Shown here: in pieces, positions 8,861 to 18,650 of the stretch
Position numbering within the stretch: position 1 is the stretch's first letter
Layout of the letters: each line of letters starts with the position of its first letter
Notes under the pieces: generated by a model
The model's database searches: none
What the model saw: the letters and a program-made list of their open reading frames with translations, nothing else
What the model was told of the DNA's origin: nothing
Program-made: the position numbers and the translations under genes
Source: Bacteroides sp. UBA1317
GTDB lineage: Bacteria > Bacteroidota > Bacteroidia > Bacteroidales > Bacteroidaceae
Assembly (NCBI GenBank): GCA_002307035.1
Contig: DBTL01000010.1
Span: 1 to 22,096 of the forward strand
Direction of reading: 5' to 3'
DNA length: 22,096 bases

Positions 8861-9041
8861 TGTCTCAATACTTGTTGTTTTATCGTTTTTATATCGCTTA
8901 TCTATGCTTTCATCTTAGATTTTCCTGTAATATTTTTCATCTTTGGATTCTAATTTGGTGCCTTTCTTTTCTTTTTTCTTGCTGATGTCTGAATATCTGG
9001 GCATTTCCTTTTGGTTGAATAGCCTGGTTTTACTATAAACA
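8861..9041. other. non-coding, T-rich spacer upstream of HTCS 2
   Basis: I see no gene, repeat or clear regulatory word in this AT-rich stretch other than its position just upstream of the HTCS 2 promoter. In particular it has no GTAACAT array. Confidence 0.35.
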
Positions 9042-9074
9042 TGTGAGCAATATTTCCATTTTTTATTATCTTTG
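9042..9074 (+). promoter_or_regulatory. promoter of HTCS 2
   Basis: TATCTTTG at 9067-9074 matches TAnnTTTG, and TGTG at 9042-9045 sits 21 bases upstream as an imperfect -33 box. The HTCS 1 promoter has the same TATCTTTG -7 box. The leader to the ATG at 9168 would be about 85-90 bases. Confidence 0.55.
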
Positions 9075-9167
9075 GCGAGTGTTATTTGTTAATGCAAATC
9101 AGATGCTTTTTATTTTGAAAAAACTTCTATGAAACGTCTAGATAACTTTGTTAATAAAATTATTCCC

Positions 9168-12100
9168 ATGAAAAAAATGCTTTCCGTTTTATTATTATTA
9201 TTTACTTCGTTTACTTATGGACAGCAAGGACGGATGTTCACGATAGATAAGGAATTATCCAACAGTATTATTAACAATATATATCAGGATAAAAAAGGAA
9301 ATATTTGGATGGCGACTGAGGACGGGTTAAATCGCTATGATGGTGCTAAGTTTACGGTATTTAAGCATGAAGATGGGGATGTACATTCGTTGATTGATGA
9401 CAATGTTTGTACGGTCTATGAAGATTATAAAGGACATTTTCTCGTTGGAACTATAAGAGGGTTACAGTTATATGATCCATCAACTGATGTTTTCACTGAA
9501 ATACCGATCTTTGATAAAATAGGTAATAATCTGAATATGAATGCACATATTACTAAAATATTGGAGCGAAAAAACGGTGAATTACTTGTTGCTACGTCTG
9601 GGCATGGCATCTTCTCTTTAAAGTTTAAAAATAACTATCCGGAGATTACTGAGATGAATATGTCTATTCCTAATTTATTTATTGCAAATATATTTGAAGA
9701 TAGAGAGGAGAATCTGTGGATATCGACTGAAGGAAGAGGGCTTTTTCGCTTGAGCAAAACGAAAGAACTTTATAAATACTTTTGTGATAAAAAGGCAACT
9801 TGGGATATTATAACCTCAATTTGTCAGGACGAGAAGGGAAGTATTTATGCGGGTAGTATGAGTAAAGGTATTTTTATTTATGATAAGAAGAGAGATTCTT
9901 TTTATCCGATGTCTTACCACGATAATTTGACTTTACCCGTTCGAATTCTTTATCCGGTTGGCAAAAACGAGATATACATAGGAACAGCTGGTTGTGGTAT
10001 AAAAATTTGTGATACTCGTACGGGCGAAATGAAGGGAGGAGGGACTAATTTTGCAACTTTTGATTTTGAAAAATCAGAAGTTCGTACCATAATGAAAGAT
10101 CGCATAGGTAATATTTGGCTAGGTGTCAATACGAAAGGGGTAATGTTACTTCCGGCTATAACAAATGCTTTCAAATATTTAGGATGCAAATCTTTAATCG
10201 GTAGTAAAATAGGGCTGAACAGTATTGTCTCTGTCTGCGAAGACTATAATGGTTCCTTATGGCTTGGTGCTGCCAATGATGGTCTTTATTGCCTAGGATC
10301 GGATGGTAAATTGAAAAAACATTTTGAACATTCCGATAGTCCTTATTCTGTTCCTTCTAATGTTGCTAGTGTATATGAAGATTCAAAACGAAATATTTGG
10401 TTGGGATCAACTTCGGATGGTATGGCCCAAATGGATCCTCAAACAGGAAAGTGTAAATACATCGTGCTATTAGATAATAAAGCAAATAACGTAAAACGTA
10501 TCTGGTGTTTTGAAGAAGATCACAGTAAGAGGCTGTGGATCGCTTCTTTGGGAGGCGGATTATTTTATATGGACTTAGAAACGGGCAAGATCACTCGTTG
10601 TAAAGTACCATTAAGTGGCAAAGTTTACAAAAGCAATGTTAATTTCTTGCATAATCGCTGGATAAACTGTTTGCTATGCACTTCAAATGAAAAATTATAT
10701 ATTGGTACCTGTGATGGATTGGGCTGTTTGGATTTGAAAACAATGAATTTCGTCTCTACCTATAAAAAAAACAGGCTTTTCTCCGGAAGTATGATATATG
10801 CGCTGTATCAAGATTATAGAGGAGATATATGGATTGGCACTTCCAAAGGATTAATTATGCTTAATGAAAAGACTGGTAACTCCCGGACATATACTACGAA
10901 AGATGGACTACCTAATAATGTAATTTGCGCGATTAAAGGAGATAAGAACAAAAATCTGTGGTTAAGTACTAATTGTGGCATTTCACGCTTAAACCTATCT
11001 GATAATACTTTCATCAATTACTACGCTAGCGACGGATTACAAGGAAATGAGTTTAGTAAAGGAGCCGCTTTTCAAGATAAAAAAGGAAATCTTATTTTTG
11101 GAGGGATTAATGGCATAACTTACTTTGACCCTCGCAAAATTACTATTCCGGTTAAAAAAATTGAGGTTAGAATAACTGATTTTTACCTAAATAATAAGTC
11201 TGTCAAAAAGGGTATGACTTCCGGAGGGCGCGAAATTGTAAATGAAGCCGTGACGGATGCTGACAAATTTCATCTTTGTTATAAAGATAACTCATTTAGC
11301 ATTGAGTTTTCGACTATGGAGTTTTATAATCCGGAGCGTATTACTTTTATGTATTCTTTAAATGATGCCAATTGGATAAGTTTACGACCTGGCATTAATA
11401 AAGTTTCCTTTAGCAATTTATCGCCTGGAACATATTGTTTCAGCGTAAAAGCGAAGGATTATATGACGTATTCCGATGTAAAAGAAATATTTATAACGAT
11501 CTCGCCTGCATGGTATGCCTCGATTTGGGCTAAATTTGTGTATTTTATTTTGTTTCTTCTTGTAGCTTGTTTCGTAGCTCTGCAGTTAAGACATCGATAT
11601 AAGGCTCATCAAGAGATACTGCAACATATTCATGCTGAACAAATCAACGAAGCTAAATTGCAATTTTTTATTAATATATCTCATGAGATACGCACTCCAA
11701 TGACACTTATTATTAGCCCATTGGAAAAATTGATTGCCGAAAATTCACCTAAACAAGCCACCTATTTGATGATTTATCGCAATGCACAACGCATCTTGCG
11801 ACTTATTAATCAGCTAATGGATATTCGTAAGATTGATAAAGGACAAATGTCTCTGGTATTTCATGAAACTGATATTATAAGTTTCGTAAAAGATCTATGT
11901 GATACATTCGAACAGCAGGCTAATGCTAAAAGTATACAGCTGCAAATTCATCATGAGATACCGGATTTGGCAGTATGGATAGATCCGTCTAATTTTGATA
12001 AGGTTATTCTTAATATCTTATCGAACGCATTTAAGTTTACTCCTGAGCAAGGCCAAATCGATGTTTACATTCAGACAGGTGAAGATAAGAAAAGATCAGA

Positions 12101-13244
12101 TCCTTTACGGCATTATGTGGAAATTATTATAGCCGATAATGGAATTGGTATCGAAGAAAAAGAGATGGTGCATATTTTTGAACGTTTTTATCAAATTCGA
12201 AATAGCTTAAACAATTCAAATATAGGCACGGGGATAGGTCTTCATTTGACTCGCTCATTGGTTGAGCTGCATCATGGAACTGTTTATGCGCTAAACAATG
12301 TTGATAAATCCGGTTGCCGCTTTATTATTCGTCTACCGTTGGGTAATGCCCATTTGTTGCCAGAAGAAATGGAAAGTTCGGAGTTTAGAGAACTCGATCC
12401 TTTAAATAATATGCAGCCAGCTTTACTGGAATCGGATATTGAAACGGGCAATAAAATTAAAGCCAAGAGCAAATATTCAGTTTTGGTAGTAGAAGATGAT
12501 GAAGAAATACGAAAATATATTTGTGACGAATTGGCTAATCAGTTTCACATGTTGGAGAGTGGGAATGGTAAAGATGCATTTGCTCTGATTTTGAAGAAAG
12601 CTCCTGATTTGGTTATCAGCGATGTGATGATGCCGGAAATGGATGGCTTTACCTTATGCCGAAAAATAAAACAAAATGTAACAATAAACCATGTACCGGT
12701 TATCTTGCTTACTGCAAAAACAAGAGAAGAAGATAACGTTGAGGGATTAGATATGGGGGCAGATGCCTATATGGTAAAACCATTTAGTATTGATGTTCTA
12801 CAGAAAACAGTTGAAAGTATTATTAAGAATAGAGAATCTTTGCGTAATACATTTGGAGGCCAGCAAGACCAGGCAGATAAACTTCAAAAAATAGAAGCTA
12901 AATCTCCTGATGATAAATTGCTTGAAAGAGTAATGAAGGTAATCAATAATAATATAAGTAACCCAGATTTAACCGTTGAAATGATTACTGAACAGGTTGG
13001 CATCAGTCGGGTACATTTACATCGTAAAATGAAAGAGCTTACAAACCAAACGACACGTGATTTTATACGAAATGTACGGCTTAGGCAGGCTGCTTCTTTG
13101 TTGGCTACTAAACACCATAACGTAACAGAAGTAGCCACACTGACCGGATTTACAAATGCCAACTATTTTGCCGTTGTGTTTAAGGAAATGTATGGAGTAT
13201 CTCCTACTACATATATGGAAGAACATTTATGCAATAAACAATAA
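9168..13244 (+). CDS. hybrid two-component system regulator (HTCS 2)
   Basis: A 1358-residue HTCS with the same architecture as HTCS 1. The signal peptide MKKMLSVLLLLFTSFTYGQ is followed by 14 propeller motifs (about 47-652), a Y_Y_Y domain (about 708-778) and a membrane segment (about 786-806). H839 lies in NISHEIRTP and N953 and DNGIGI 990-995 in the ATPase. The receiver has D1110/D1111, D1152 and K1204, and the AraC domain lies at about 1255-1352. ATG 9168 was chosen over ATG 9129 because it starts a clean signal peptide; the upstream start would add 13 polar and hydrophobic residues. The gene sits directly upstream of susC/D in the same direction with its own terminator. It is the most likely activator of susC/D and perhaps of GH43, by analogy with other Bacteroides loci. 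Confidence 0.95.
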   Translation: MKKMLSVLLLLFTSFTYGQQGRMFTIDKELSNSIINNIYQDKKGNIWMATEDGLNRYDGAKFTVFKHEDGDVHSLIDDNVCTVYEDYKGHFLVGTIRGLQLYDPSTDVFTEIPIFDKIGNNLNMNAHITKILERKNGELLVATSGHGIFSLKFKNNYPEITEMNMSIPNLFIANIFEDREENLWISTEGRGLFRLSKTKELYKYFCDKKATWDIITSICQDEKGSIYAGSMSKGIFIYDKKRDSFYPMSYHDNLTLPVRILYPVGKNEIYIGTAGCGIKICDTRTGEMKGGGTNFATFDFEKSEVRTIMKDRIGNIWLGVNTKGVMLLPAITNAFKYLGCKSLIGSKIGLNSIVSVCEDYNGSLWLGAANDGLYCLGSDGKLKKHFEHSDSPYSVPSNVASVYEDSKRNIWLGSTSDGMAQMDPQTGKCKYIVLLDNKANNVKRIWCFEEDHSKRLWIASLGGGLFYMDLETGKITRCKVPLSGKVYKSNVNFLHNRWINCLLCTSNEKLYIGTCDGLGCLDLKTMNFVSTYKKNRLFSGSMIYALYQDYRGDIWIGTSKGLIMLNEKTGNSRTYTTKDGLPNNVICAIKGDKNKNLWLSTNCGISRLNLSDNTFINYYASDGLQGNEFSKGAAFQDKKGNLIFGGINGITYFDPRKITIPVKKIEVRITDFYLNNKSVKKGMTSGGREIVNEAVTDADKFHLCYKDNSFSIEFSTMEFYNPERITFMYSLNDANWISLRPGINKVSFSNLSPGTYCFSVKAKDYMTYSDVKEIFITISPAWYASIWAKFVYFILFLLVACFVALQLRHRYKAHQEILQHIHAEQINEAKLQFFINISHEIRTPMTLIISPLEKLIAENSPKQATYLMIYRNAQRILRLINQLMDIRKIDKGQMSLVFHETDIISFVKDLCDTFEQQANAKSIQLQIHHEIPDLAVWIDPSNFDKVILNILSNAFKFTPEQGQIDVYIQTGEDKKRSDPLRHYVEIIIADNGIGIEEKEMVHIFERFYQIRNSLNNSNIGTGIGLHLTRSLVELHHGTVYALNNVDKSGCRFIIRLPLGNAHLLPEEMESSEFRELDPLNNMQPALLESDIETGNKIKAKSKYSVLVVEDDEEIRKYICDELANQFHMLESGNGKDAFALILKKAPDLVISDVMMPEMDGFTLCRKIKQNVTINHVPVILLTAKTREEDNVEGLDMGADAYMVKPFSIDVLQKTVESIIKNRESLRNTFGGQQDQADKLQKIEAKSPDDKLLERVMKVINNNISNPDLTVEMITEQVGISRVHLHRKMKELTNQTTRDFIRNVRLRQAASLLATKHHNVTEVATLTGFTNANYFAVVFKEMYGVSPTTYMEEHLCNKQ

Positions 13245-13265
13245 ATAATCTTATCCGAATTTTCG

Positions 13266-13337
13266 AAGAGAATGGAATATAAGCTTCCTTTTTTGATAAA
13301 AAAGGGCGTTTATGCTATATTCCATTCTCTTTTTTTT
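13266..13337 (+). terminator. compound intrinsic terminator after HTCS 2
   Basis: A perfect 15-base outer stem joins 13266-13280 (AAGAGAATGGAATAT) to 13317-13331 and is followed by T to 13337. Inside its loop is a second perfect stem, CCTTTTTT (13287-13294) with AAAAAAGG (13298-13305). It begins about 20 bases after the HTCS 2 stop, which separates the regulator transcript from susC/D. Confidence 0.85.
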
Positions 13338-13391
13338 GATAAAGACATATATCTACTCTTTTATGCTAAAGAAACCTCTATTATTTTCGCC

Positions 13392-13512
13392 GTAACATGT
13401 TTTTGTTTTCTCGTTACATTCTTGTGAGAGAGACTTTTGGTGTAACATAGCCTTCCTTTAAAGTAACACTCTTTAAATGGTATGTAATAATGGTTTATGG
13501 TATATGTAACAT
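13392..13512 (+). promoter_or_regulatory. six-copy phased operator array upstream of susC
   Basis: Half-sites begin at 13392 (GTAACAT), 13413 (GTTACAT), 13442 (GTAACAT), 13463 (GTAACAC), 13484 (GTAATAA) and 13506 (GTAACAT). Spacings are 21, 29, 21, 21 and 22 bases, forming a pair and a run of four. The last copy begins 37 bases before the TATATTTG box. This is the same word and geometry as at 6587-6656. Binding by the AraC domain of an HTCS is inferred. Confidence 0.65.
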
Positions 13513-13542
13513 TTTTATGGTGAGCACTTACTCGGTATGAAG

Positions 13543-13550
13543 TATATTTG
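13543..13550 (+). promoter_or_regulatory. -7 box of the susC/D promoter
   Basis: TATATTTG matches TAnnTTTG and is identical to the GH43 -7 box. No good TTTG lies 19-21 bases upstream, which fits a promoter that depends on a bound activator. The leader to ATG 13706 would be about 150 bases. Apart from this box, no strong structure was seen in 13551-13705. Confidence 0.6.
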
Positions 13551-13705
13551 CGTATCTGTTAATTTTCAAGTAGTAAAATCATCTTTAAATTTAATGCCTA
13601 TGAACTAATGTTAATGCTAAAAGAAACACACCTCTGCAAATTTAATTATTGCCATGCAATTCTTTTTTTAATAAAGTAGAAAAACACTCAAATTATTTAT
13701 TTAGT

Positions 13706-16700
13706 ATGTATAATAAAAGAAATATTGAGATATCTAGACAGAACTCCTTGTTTTCTCTTTTACAGATTAATAGGAAACTGTTGTTAACCGGATTATTATT
13801 TTTATTAGCGAATTTTTGTTTCGTTCCATTGTTTGCTCAAAACAAGAGTATAAGCGGTACAGTATTGGATACAGCCGGAGAACCCGTTATTGGAGCAAAT
13901 ATACAGGTAAAAGGTACAGTTATTGGTAGTATAACTGATCTTGAAGGCCACTTTTCATTTCAAGCACCTCAACGCGGCACGTTGGTCATTTCTTATGTCG
14001 GTTACAAAACACAAGAAATAGCTTTAGGAAAACCTAGTTATAAAATCACCTTAGAGGAAGACTTCGCGACTTTAGATGAAGTTGTTGTGGTTGGTTATGG
14101 TACTGCCAAGAAAAGTGATTTAACGGGTGCTGTAATGAGTGCTAATATTAAAGATTTTGAAAAGTCTCCAAATACTAACATTATGCAGTCTTTACAAGGT
14201 AGTGTTCCTGGCTTGAATATTGGTCAGGTTACCAGCGCTGGTTCCACCCCCAGTATTTCTATTCGTGGTAAGAACACCATCTCAGGTAATACTAGTGTTT
14301 TAATTGTGCTTGATGGCATTATCTATGGAAACGAGCTTTCTTCGATCAATCCGGCAGATATAGAATCTATCGACATCCTTAAGGATGCAAGTGCTACAGC
14401 TGTTTATGGGGCGCAGGCTGCTAATGGCGTTATGCTTATTACGACGAAAAAAGGTAAATCAGGTAAGGCTAAGGTTAATTTCACCTCTTCTTATACGATT
14501 CAAAATCCTACTCATAATTATTCAACGATGAATAGGAGCCAATATCTTACTTTTCTAAGAAATCTTATGTGGAGTAAAGAATATACAAAAGATTCGGGTT
14601 ATACAGAGAAGGATGAAAGTTTTAATTTGGCTGATTATTTGCCGGAGACGTATATGACAGATGATGAAAAAAATATCTCTGAAACTGACTTTAACTGGTG
14701 GGATACGTGTACACGACAAGCTTCTATTTTTGATAATCATCTTACAATTTCTGGTGGTACAGATGCTCTTTCCTACTTGGTTTCTTATGGTAATGTTAGT
14801 CAAGAGAACTTCCTTTTGAATGATAATTTTAAGCGAAACAGTGTGCGTGTCAATTTGGATGCAAAGGTTCGTTCATGGTGGAAACTTGGTGTACAGGTTT
14901 CCGGTTCTTTTGTTAATCAGGATGGTGCTGAACCTACTTTGTGGACATTATATTCTATGAACCCATTGGCAACTGCCTATAATACGGATGGTTCGATAAA
15001 ATCAGCTCCGATGGAAATGGCACGCGCTAATCCACTATTAGGTAGTAATATCACAGACAAGGAACGGCATAATTATTTTATTGGAAACGTCTATTCCGAA
15101 ATTCAATTGCCATTGAAAGGATTGACTTACCGCATTAATTGGGGTAATGATTACACGATTAATACGCATAACCAGACCAACCCTTATGGAAATTCAGAAA
15201 CAGGCGAAGCCTATAAAACATTTTCGAGCAGTTATAATTATACGGTAGATAATATTGTTAATTATGCAAGAGACTTCGGCTTACATAGTATTGGGGCTAC
15301 TCTCGTATATGGTATCAGAGAAAACAATTACTCATATACTAAGGCTGATGCTACGGAGTTTTCTAATTTGACATTGGGTTACAATAGCTTAGAGCTTGGA
15401 ACGAATCAATTTACAACTTCAGATGCGAATGATGCTTCTTTCTTGTATCAGATGGCACGTGTGAATTATAAATATAATAATAGGTATCTGCTTACCGCTA
15501 CGGTGAGAAGAGATGGTTTTTCCGGATTTGCTGCAAATCATAAAACGGCAATATTCCCTTCTATAGCTTTGGGATGGGTTATTTCTGATGAGAGTTTCTT
15601 TAAAGTTCCGGTTATTAATTATTTGAAATTACGTGGTGGATACGGAGTTAGTGGTAACCTGACAAAAAGCTATTCTTCATTGGCAAAGGTGACGACGAGT
15701 TCTGGTTATGTGTTTAAAGATGACGGCACAGCAGTAATCAGAGAAGAGCTGTCTTCTATGGAGAACAAAGATCTAAAGTGGGAAACAACAGGTGGCTATA
15801 ATTTCGGGGTCGATTTTCGTTTATTGAAAGATCGTATTCAGGGCTCATTGGAAATGTATAAAACAACAACAACCAATTTGCTGTATGACGTGTCAATTCC
15901 TACCATCACAGGATTTTCTTCCATAACTTCCAATGTTGGTAAAATTAGCAATAAAGGTATTGAGCTTACTGTTACTTCACGTAATATTGTTACCAAAGAC
16001 TTTGAATGGAGCACTACATTCAATATCTCTTCAAATAAAAATAAGGTTCTTGAATTGACAGGTAAAGGTGATTTAATATCTAGTGGGCTTTTTATTGGAA
16101 AATCTTTATCGGCTGTCTATGGATATAAAATAGATGGTATCTATCAAGCAAGTGATGATGTTCCAAGTGGGTACTATATTGGAAATTATAAAATTCATGA
16201 CGAAACCGGTGAGGGGTCGATAACAACGGATGACCGTACGATTTTGGGAAAAACCGATCCTGCTTATCGTTTTAGTATCATGAATAAATTCACTTACAAG
16301 GATTTCTCCTTATCTTTCTTTGTTAATTCTGTGCAGGGGGGTAAAGATGGATACTTGGGTGAGAATACTTACACATTAATTCAGGACAATACTGCTCGTG
16401 CTTGTAATCATCTTAATGAGTTTTCTAAACATGTTTGGTCAATCGAAAATCCTGGTGGAATTTATTCTGCATCGACTGCCACTGCATCAATCGTACCAAT
16501 AAGATATGAAGATAGAAGCTTTATTCGTTTACAAGATGTTTCGTTGGGCTATAACTTACCGAAAAAGTTAATTCAACCTATCGGAATTGATAATGTCAAT
16601 ATCTATGTTGCTGGTAAAAACTTACTTACCATTACTAAATGGCACGGTTGGGATCCCGAAGCAAATTATGGAACAGTGACTCCTATAGGCAGAAACTCAT

Positions 16701-16786
16701 CTACAACTATAGACAAATCAGGTAGTGATTATGACAGTAGACCTGTTATGCGAGGATTTACAATGGGTATTAATGTTTCATTTTAA
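13706..16786 (+). CDS. SusC-like TonB-dependent outer-membrane glycan transporter
   Basis: A 1026-residue barrel that imports oligosaccharides across the outer membrane using TonB energy, capped by the SusD partner. The signal peptide ends PLFAQ at about 45. A carboxypeptidase-regulatory-like domain follows at 48-117 (SGTVLDTAGEPVIGANIQVKG). The conserved LDEVVVVGYG is at 123-132 and the plug at about 133-255, including SIRGKNTI, VLDGIIYG and the DILKDASATAVYGAQAANGV stretch. The remainder is the beta barrel and ends in phenylalanine, as usual for outer-membrane barrels. No STN domain precedes the first domain, so anti-sigma signalling is not expected. ATG 13706 was chosen; an in-frame TTG at 13649 would add 19 residues before the signal. 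susD follows after 12 bases. Confidence 0.95.
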   Translation: MYNKRNIEISRQNSLFSLLQINRKLLLTGLLFLLANFCFVPLFAQNKSISGTVLDTAGEPVIGANIQVKGTVIGSITDLEGHFSFQAPQRGTLVISYVGYKTQEIALGKPSYKITLEEDFATLDEVVVVGYGTAKKSDLTGAVMSANIKDFEKSPNTNIMQSLQGSVPGLNIGQVTSAGSTPSISIRGKNTISGNTSVLIVLDGIIYGNELSSINPADIESIDILKDASATAVYGAQAANGVMLITTKKGKSGKAKVNFTSSYTIQNPTHNYSTMNRSQYLTFLRNLMWSKEYTKDSGYTEKDESFNLADYLPETYMTDDEKNISETDFNWWDTCTRQASIFDNHLTISGGTDALSYLVSYGNVSQENFLLNDNFKRNSVRVNLDAKVRSWWKLGVQVSGSFVNQDGAEPTLWTLYSMNPLATAYNTDGSIKSAPMEMARANPLLGSNITDKERHNYFIGNVYSEIQLPLKGLTYRINWGNDYTINTHNQTNPYGNSETGEAYKTFSSSYNYTVDNIVNYARDFGLHSIGATLVYGIRENNYSYTKADATEFSNLTLGYNSLELGTNQFTTSDANDASFLYQMARVNYKYNNRYLLTATVRRDGFSGFAANHKTAIFPSIALGWVISDESFFKVPVINYLKLRGGYGVSGNLTKSYSSLAKVTTSSGYVFKDDGTAVIREELSSMENKDLKWETTGGYNFGVDFRLLKDRIQGSLEMYKTTTTNLLYDVSIPTITGFSSITSNVGKISNKGIELTVTSRNIVTKDFEWSTTFNISSNKNKVLELTGKGDLISSGLFIGKSLSAVYGYKIDGIYQASDDVPSGYYIGNYKIHDETGEGSITTDDRTILGKTDPAYRFSIMNKFTYKDFSLSFFVNSVQGGKDGYLGENTYTLIQDNTARACNHLNEFSKHVWSIENPGGIYSASTATASIVPIRYEDRSFIRLQDVSLGYNLPKKLIQPIGIDNVNIYVAGKNLLTITKWHGWDPEANYGTVTPIGRNSSTTIDKSGSDYDSRPVMRGFTMGINVSF

Positions 16787-16798
16787 TTCGTTTATACA

Positions 16799-18577
16799 AT
16801 GAAAAAGCATATATATATACTGGTTTTAATAGCCACCTTTTTTTCAGCATGCGACGAAAGCGACTTTCTGAAAGAAACTCCTGCAGATTTCATGAGTGCA
16901 TCTAATTCTTACTCAACGTCATCTGATTTTGATCAAGCAATTACTGAACTTTATTATCTTACCAGATATGAGTTTTATTGTAATCAGGAACGCAGTGCTC
17001 AGGATTATTTTATGGGCACAGATTTGCTTAGAAATGGAAGTAGTGGTAGTTCTATTCCAAACTTGGCATCTGCTTATGGCGCATCGTCGAGTATTGCTCA
17101 GGCTCACTGGGATAAGCTGTATTTGCTTATTGCTCAGTCCAATACGGCAATTAGCCGTTTGCCCAACTCCACTCTTGGATCAGACGATCAAATCTCGTAC
17201 GCAGCAAAAGCTAAATTTTTTAGGGGATTAGCCTATCGTACCTTAGCTTATTTGTATGGTGGTGTGCCTCTTCAATTAGAAGAAGTTACTGCTCCGAAAA
17301 CAGATTATGTACGGGCTACGAGAGAAGAGACCATTAAACAGGCTATTTCGGATGTGAAATTTGCGGCAGAAAACTTGCCGGACATAACAGCTGTTGTTGA
17401 TGGGGAAATAAGTTCGCCAGCGGCGTATCATTTGTTGTCGGAACTGTATTTGGCTGCATATAACACTGATAAAACAAAAACCCAATATCTTGATAGCGCT
17501 ATTACTGCAGCAACAGAAGTCATTGATAACTCTGCATTGGGCTTAATGACAGAACGTTTTGGTTCAAGATCTACTGAGACTCCTGGAGATGTTTATTGGG
17601 ATTTATACCGTACAGATAATCAAAATCGATCAACATACAATAATACCGAAGGGCTTTTTGTAATCCAAATGGAGTTGACCGGTACTACTGCAGGAGGAAC
17701 CGACCTCACTACTTTGTGGAGTTCTCCGGGTAGTTATTTATTAGAGAGAATGTGTGCTCCACAAACTAGTCTTTTCTCGATGACTCATGGTACAACCACC
17801 TATAAACCTTTTACTTGGCCGATAGGAGACTATACTGGTGGCAGGGGTATTGGATCTTGCGTTCCGACTCATCTTTTTGATAAAGAGGTATGGGGAGGAT
17901 ATGGATCAACTGAATTCAAAAACGATATAAGAAATGCGAATCATAACTTTGTCAGAAAGTTCCATTTTAATAACGCTAATTTTGACACTACCATATTTGG
18001 TAGCGATACCATTGATATAGATAATCTACCTGATGGATGGACATTCCTTACAGGAGAGAGTCTTCAGGATACGTTCCCCGGAAGATATCTTATGTGCTAT
18101 CAAACAAAATGTACAAATCCTTATGATCATCCATCAGCTTTGTACACGAATGCCACGACATATGCGCTTACGAATAGTGCCGGAGCTGGAGGTACTTATA
18201 CTGATCAGTATATGTTTCGTTTAGCAGAGACCTATTTATTGCGGGCTGAAGCCTATTTTTACAAAGGGAACACGACAGCTGCTGCGTTAGATATTAATGT
18301 TGTAAGAAGTCGCGCAAATGCGGCATCGGTAGCTGCTGCGGATGTTACTTTGGATTATATTCTTGACGAACGTATTCGTGAGTTAGGTATAGAGGAGAAA
18401 AGAAGACTGACTCTTGGGCGTTTGGGATCAGAGATCTTTTATGATAGGGTAACAACCTATAATCCCTATTATAGTTTAGGAACTCCTTTCTCAACAACAT
18501 ATACATTATATGCAATCCCTCAATCTGCTATTGATGCTAATAAGGGTGCTGTATTGGAACAGAATACGGGATATTAA
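16799..18577 (+). CDS. SusD-like surface glycan-binding lipoprotein
   Basis: A 592-residue lipoprotein that forms the lid of the SusC transporter and binds glycan at the cell surface. The signal ends FFSAC with C18 lipidated. The next residues DESD are acidic, as in the Bacteroidota surface-export signal. The early DFLKETPADF segment and the paired helices with AKFFRGLAYRTLAYLYGGVPL are typical of the SusD/RagB family. The C-terminal FRLAETYLLRAEAYFYKG and VVRSRANA motifs are also family hallmarks. Length is near the family norm. It is translated 12 bases after susC, and the pair is closed by a hairpin terminator at 18608. The substrate cannot be deduced because SusD pockets are poorly conserved. 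Confidence 0.94.
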   Translation: MKKHIYILVLIATFFSACDESDFLKETPADFMSASNSYSTSSDFDQAITELYYLTRYEFYCNQERSAQDYFMGTDLLRNGSSGSSIPNLASAYGASSSIAQAHWDKLYLLIAQSNTAISRLPNSTLGSDDQISYAAKAKFFRGLAYRTLAYLYGGVPLQLEEVTAPKTDYVRATREETIKQAISDVKFAAENLPDITAVVDGEISSPAAYHLLSELYLAAYNTDKTKTQYLDSAITAATEVIDNSALGLMTERFGSRSTETPGDVYWDLYRTDNQNRSTYNNTEGLFVIQMELTGTTAGGTDLTTLWSSPGSYLLERMCAPQTSLFSMTHGTTTYKPFTWPIGDYTGGRGIGSCVPTHLFDKEVWGGYGSTEFKNDIRNANHNFVRKFHFNNANFDTTIFGSDTIDIDNLPDGWTFLTGESLQDTFPGRYLMCYQTKCTNPYDHPSALYTNATTYALTNSAGAGGTYTDQYMFRLAETYLLRAEAYFYKGNTTAAALDINVVRSRANAASVAAADVTLDYILDERIRELGIEEKRRLTLGRLGSEIFYDRVTTYNPYYSLGTPFSTTYTLYAIPQSAIDANKGAVLEQNTGY

Positions 18578-18607
18578 TAGACGATAAATAGGATAAATAA
18601 TCAAGCT

Positions 18608-18650
18608 AAAGGCTGGCAGCTCAGAATGATGAGTGGCCAGCCTTTATTGT
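18608..18650 (+). terminator. intrinsic terminator of the susC/D unit
   Basis: AAAGGCTGGC (18608-18617) pairs perfectly with GCCAGCCTTT (18636-18645), with a further CTCA/TGAG pairing inside the loop. ATTGTTT follows. It lies 30 bases after the susD stop. Confidence 0.8.

Noticed and set aside
9129..9167. Upstream ATG of HTCS 2 as the true start
   Set aside because: The 13 added residues would precede an otherwise normal signal peptide beginning at 9168; it cannot be fully excluded because both lie in the predicted transcript.
13896..13903. Minus-strand TATATTTG inside susC that could drive an antisense RNA over the susC start, as known for some Bacteroides loci
   Set aside because: The bases encode the conserved ANIQ segment of SusC, there is no -33 box at the right distance and no minus-strand terminator was found, so the match is probably due to codons.
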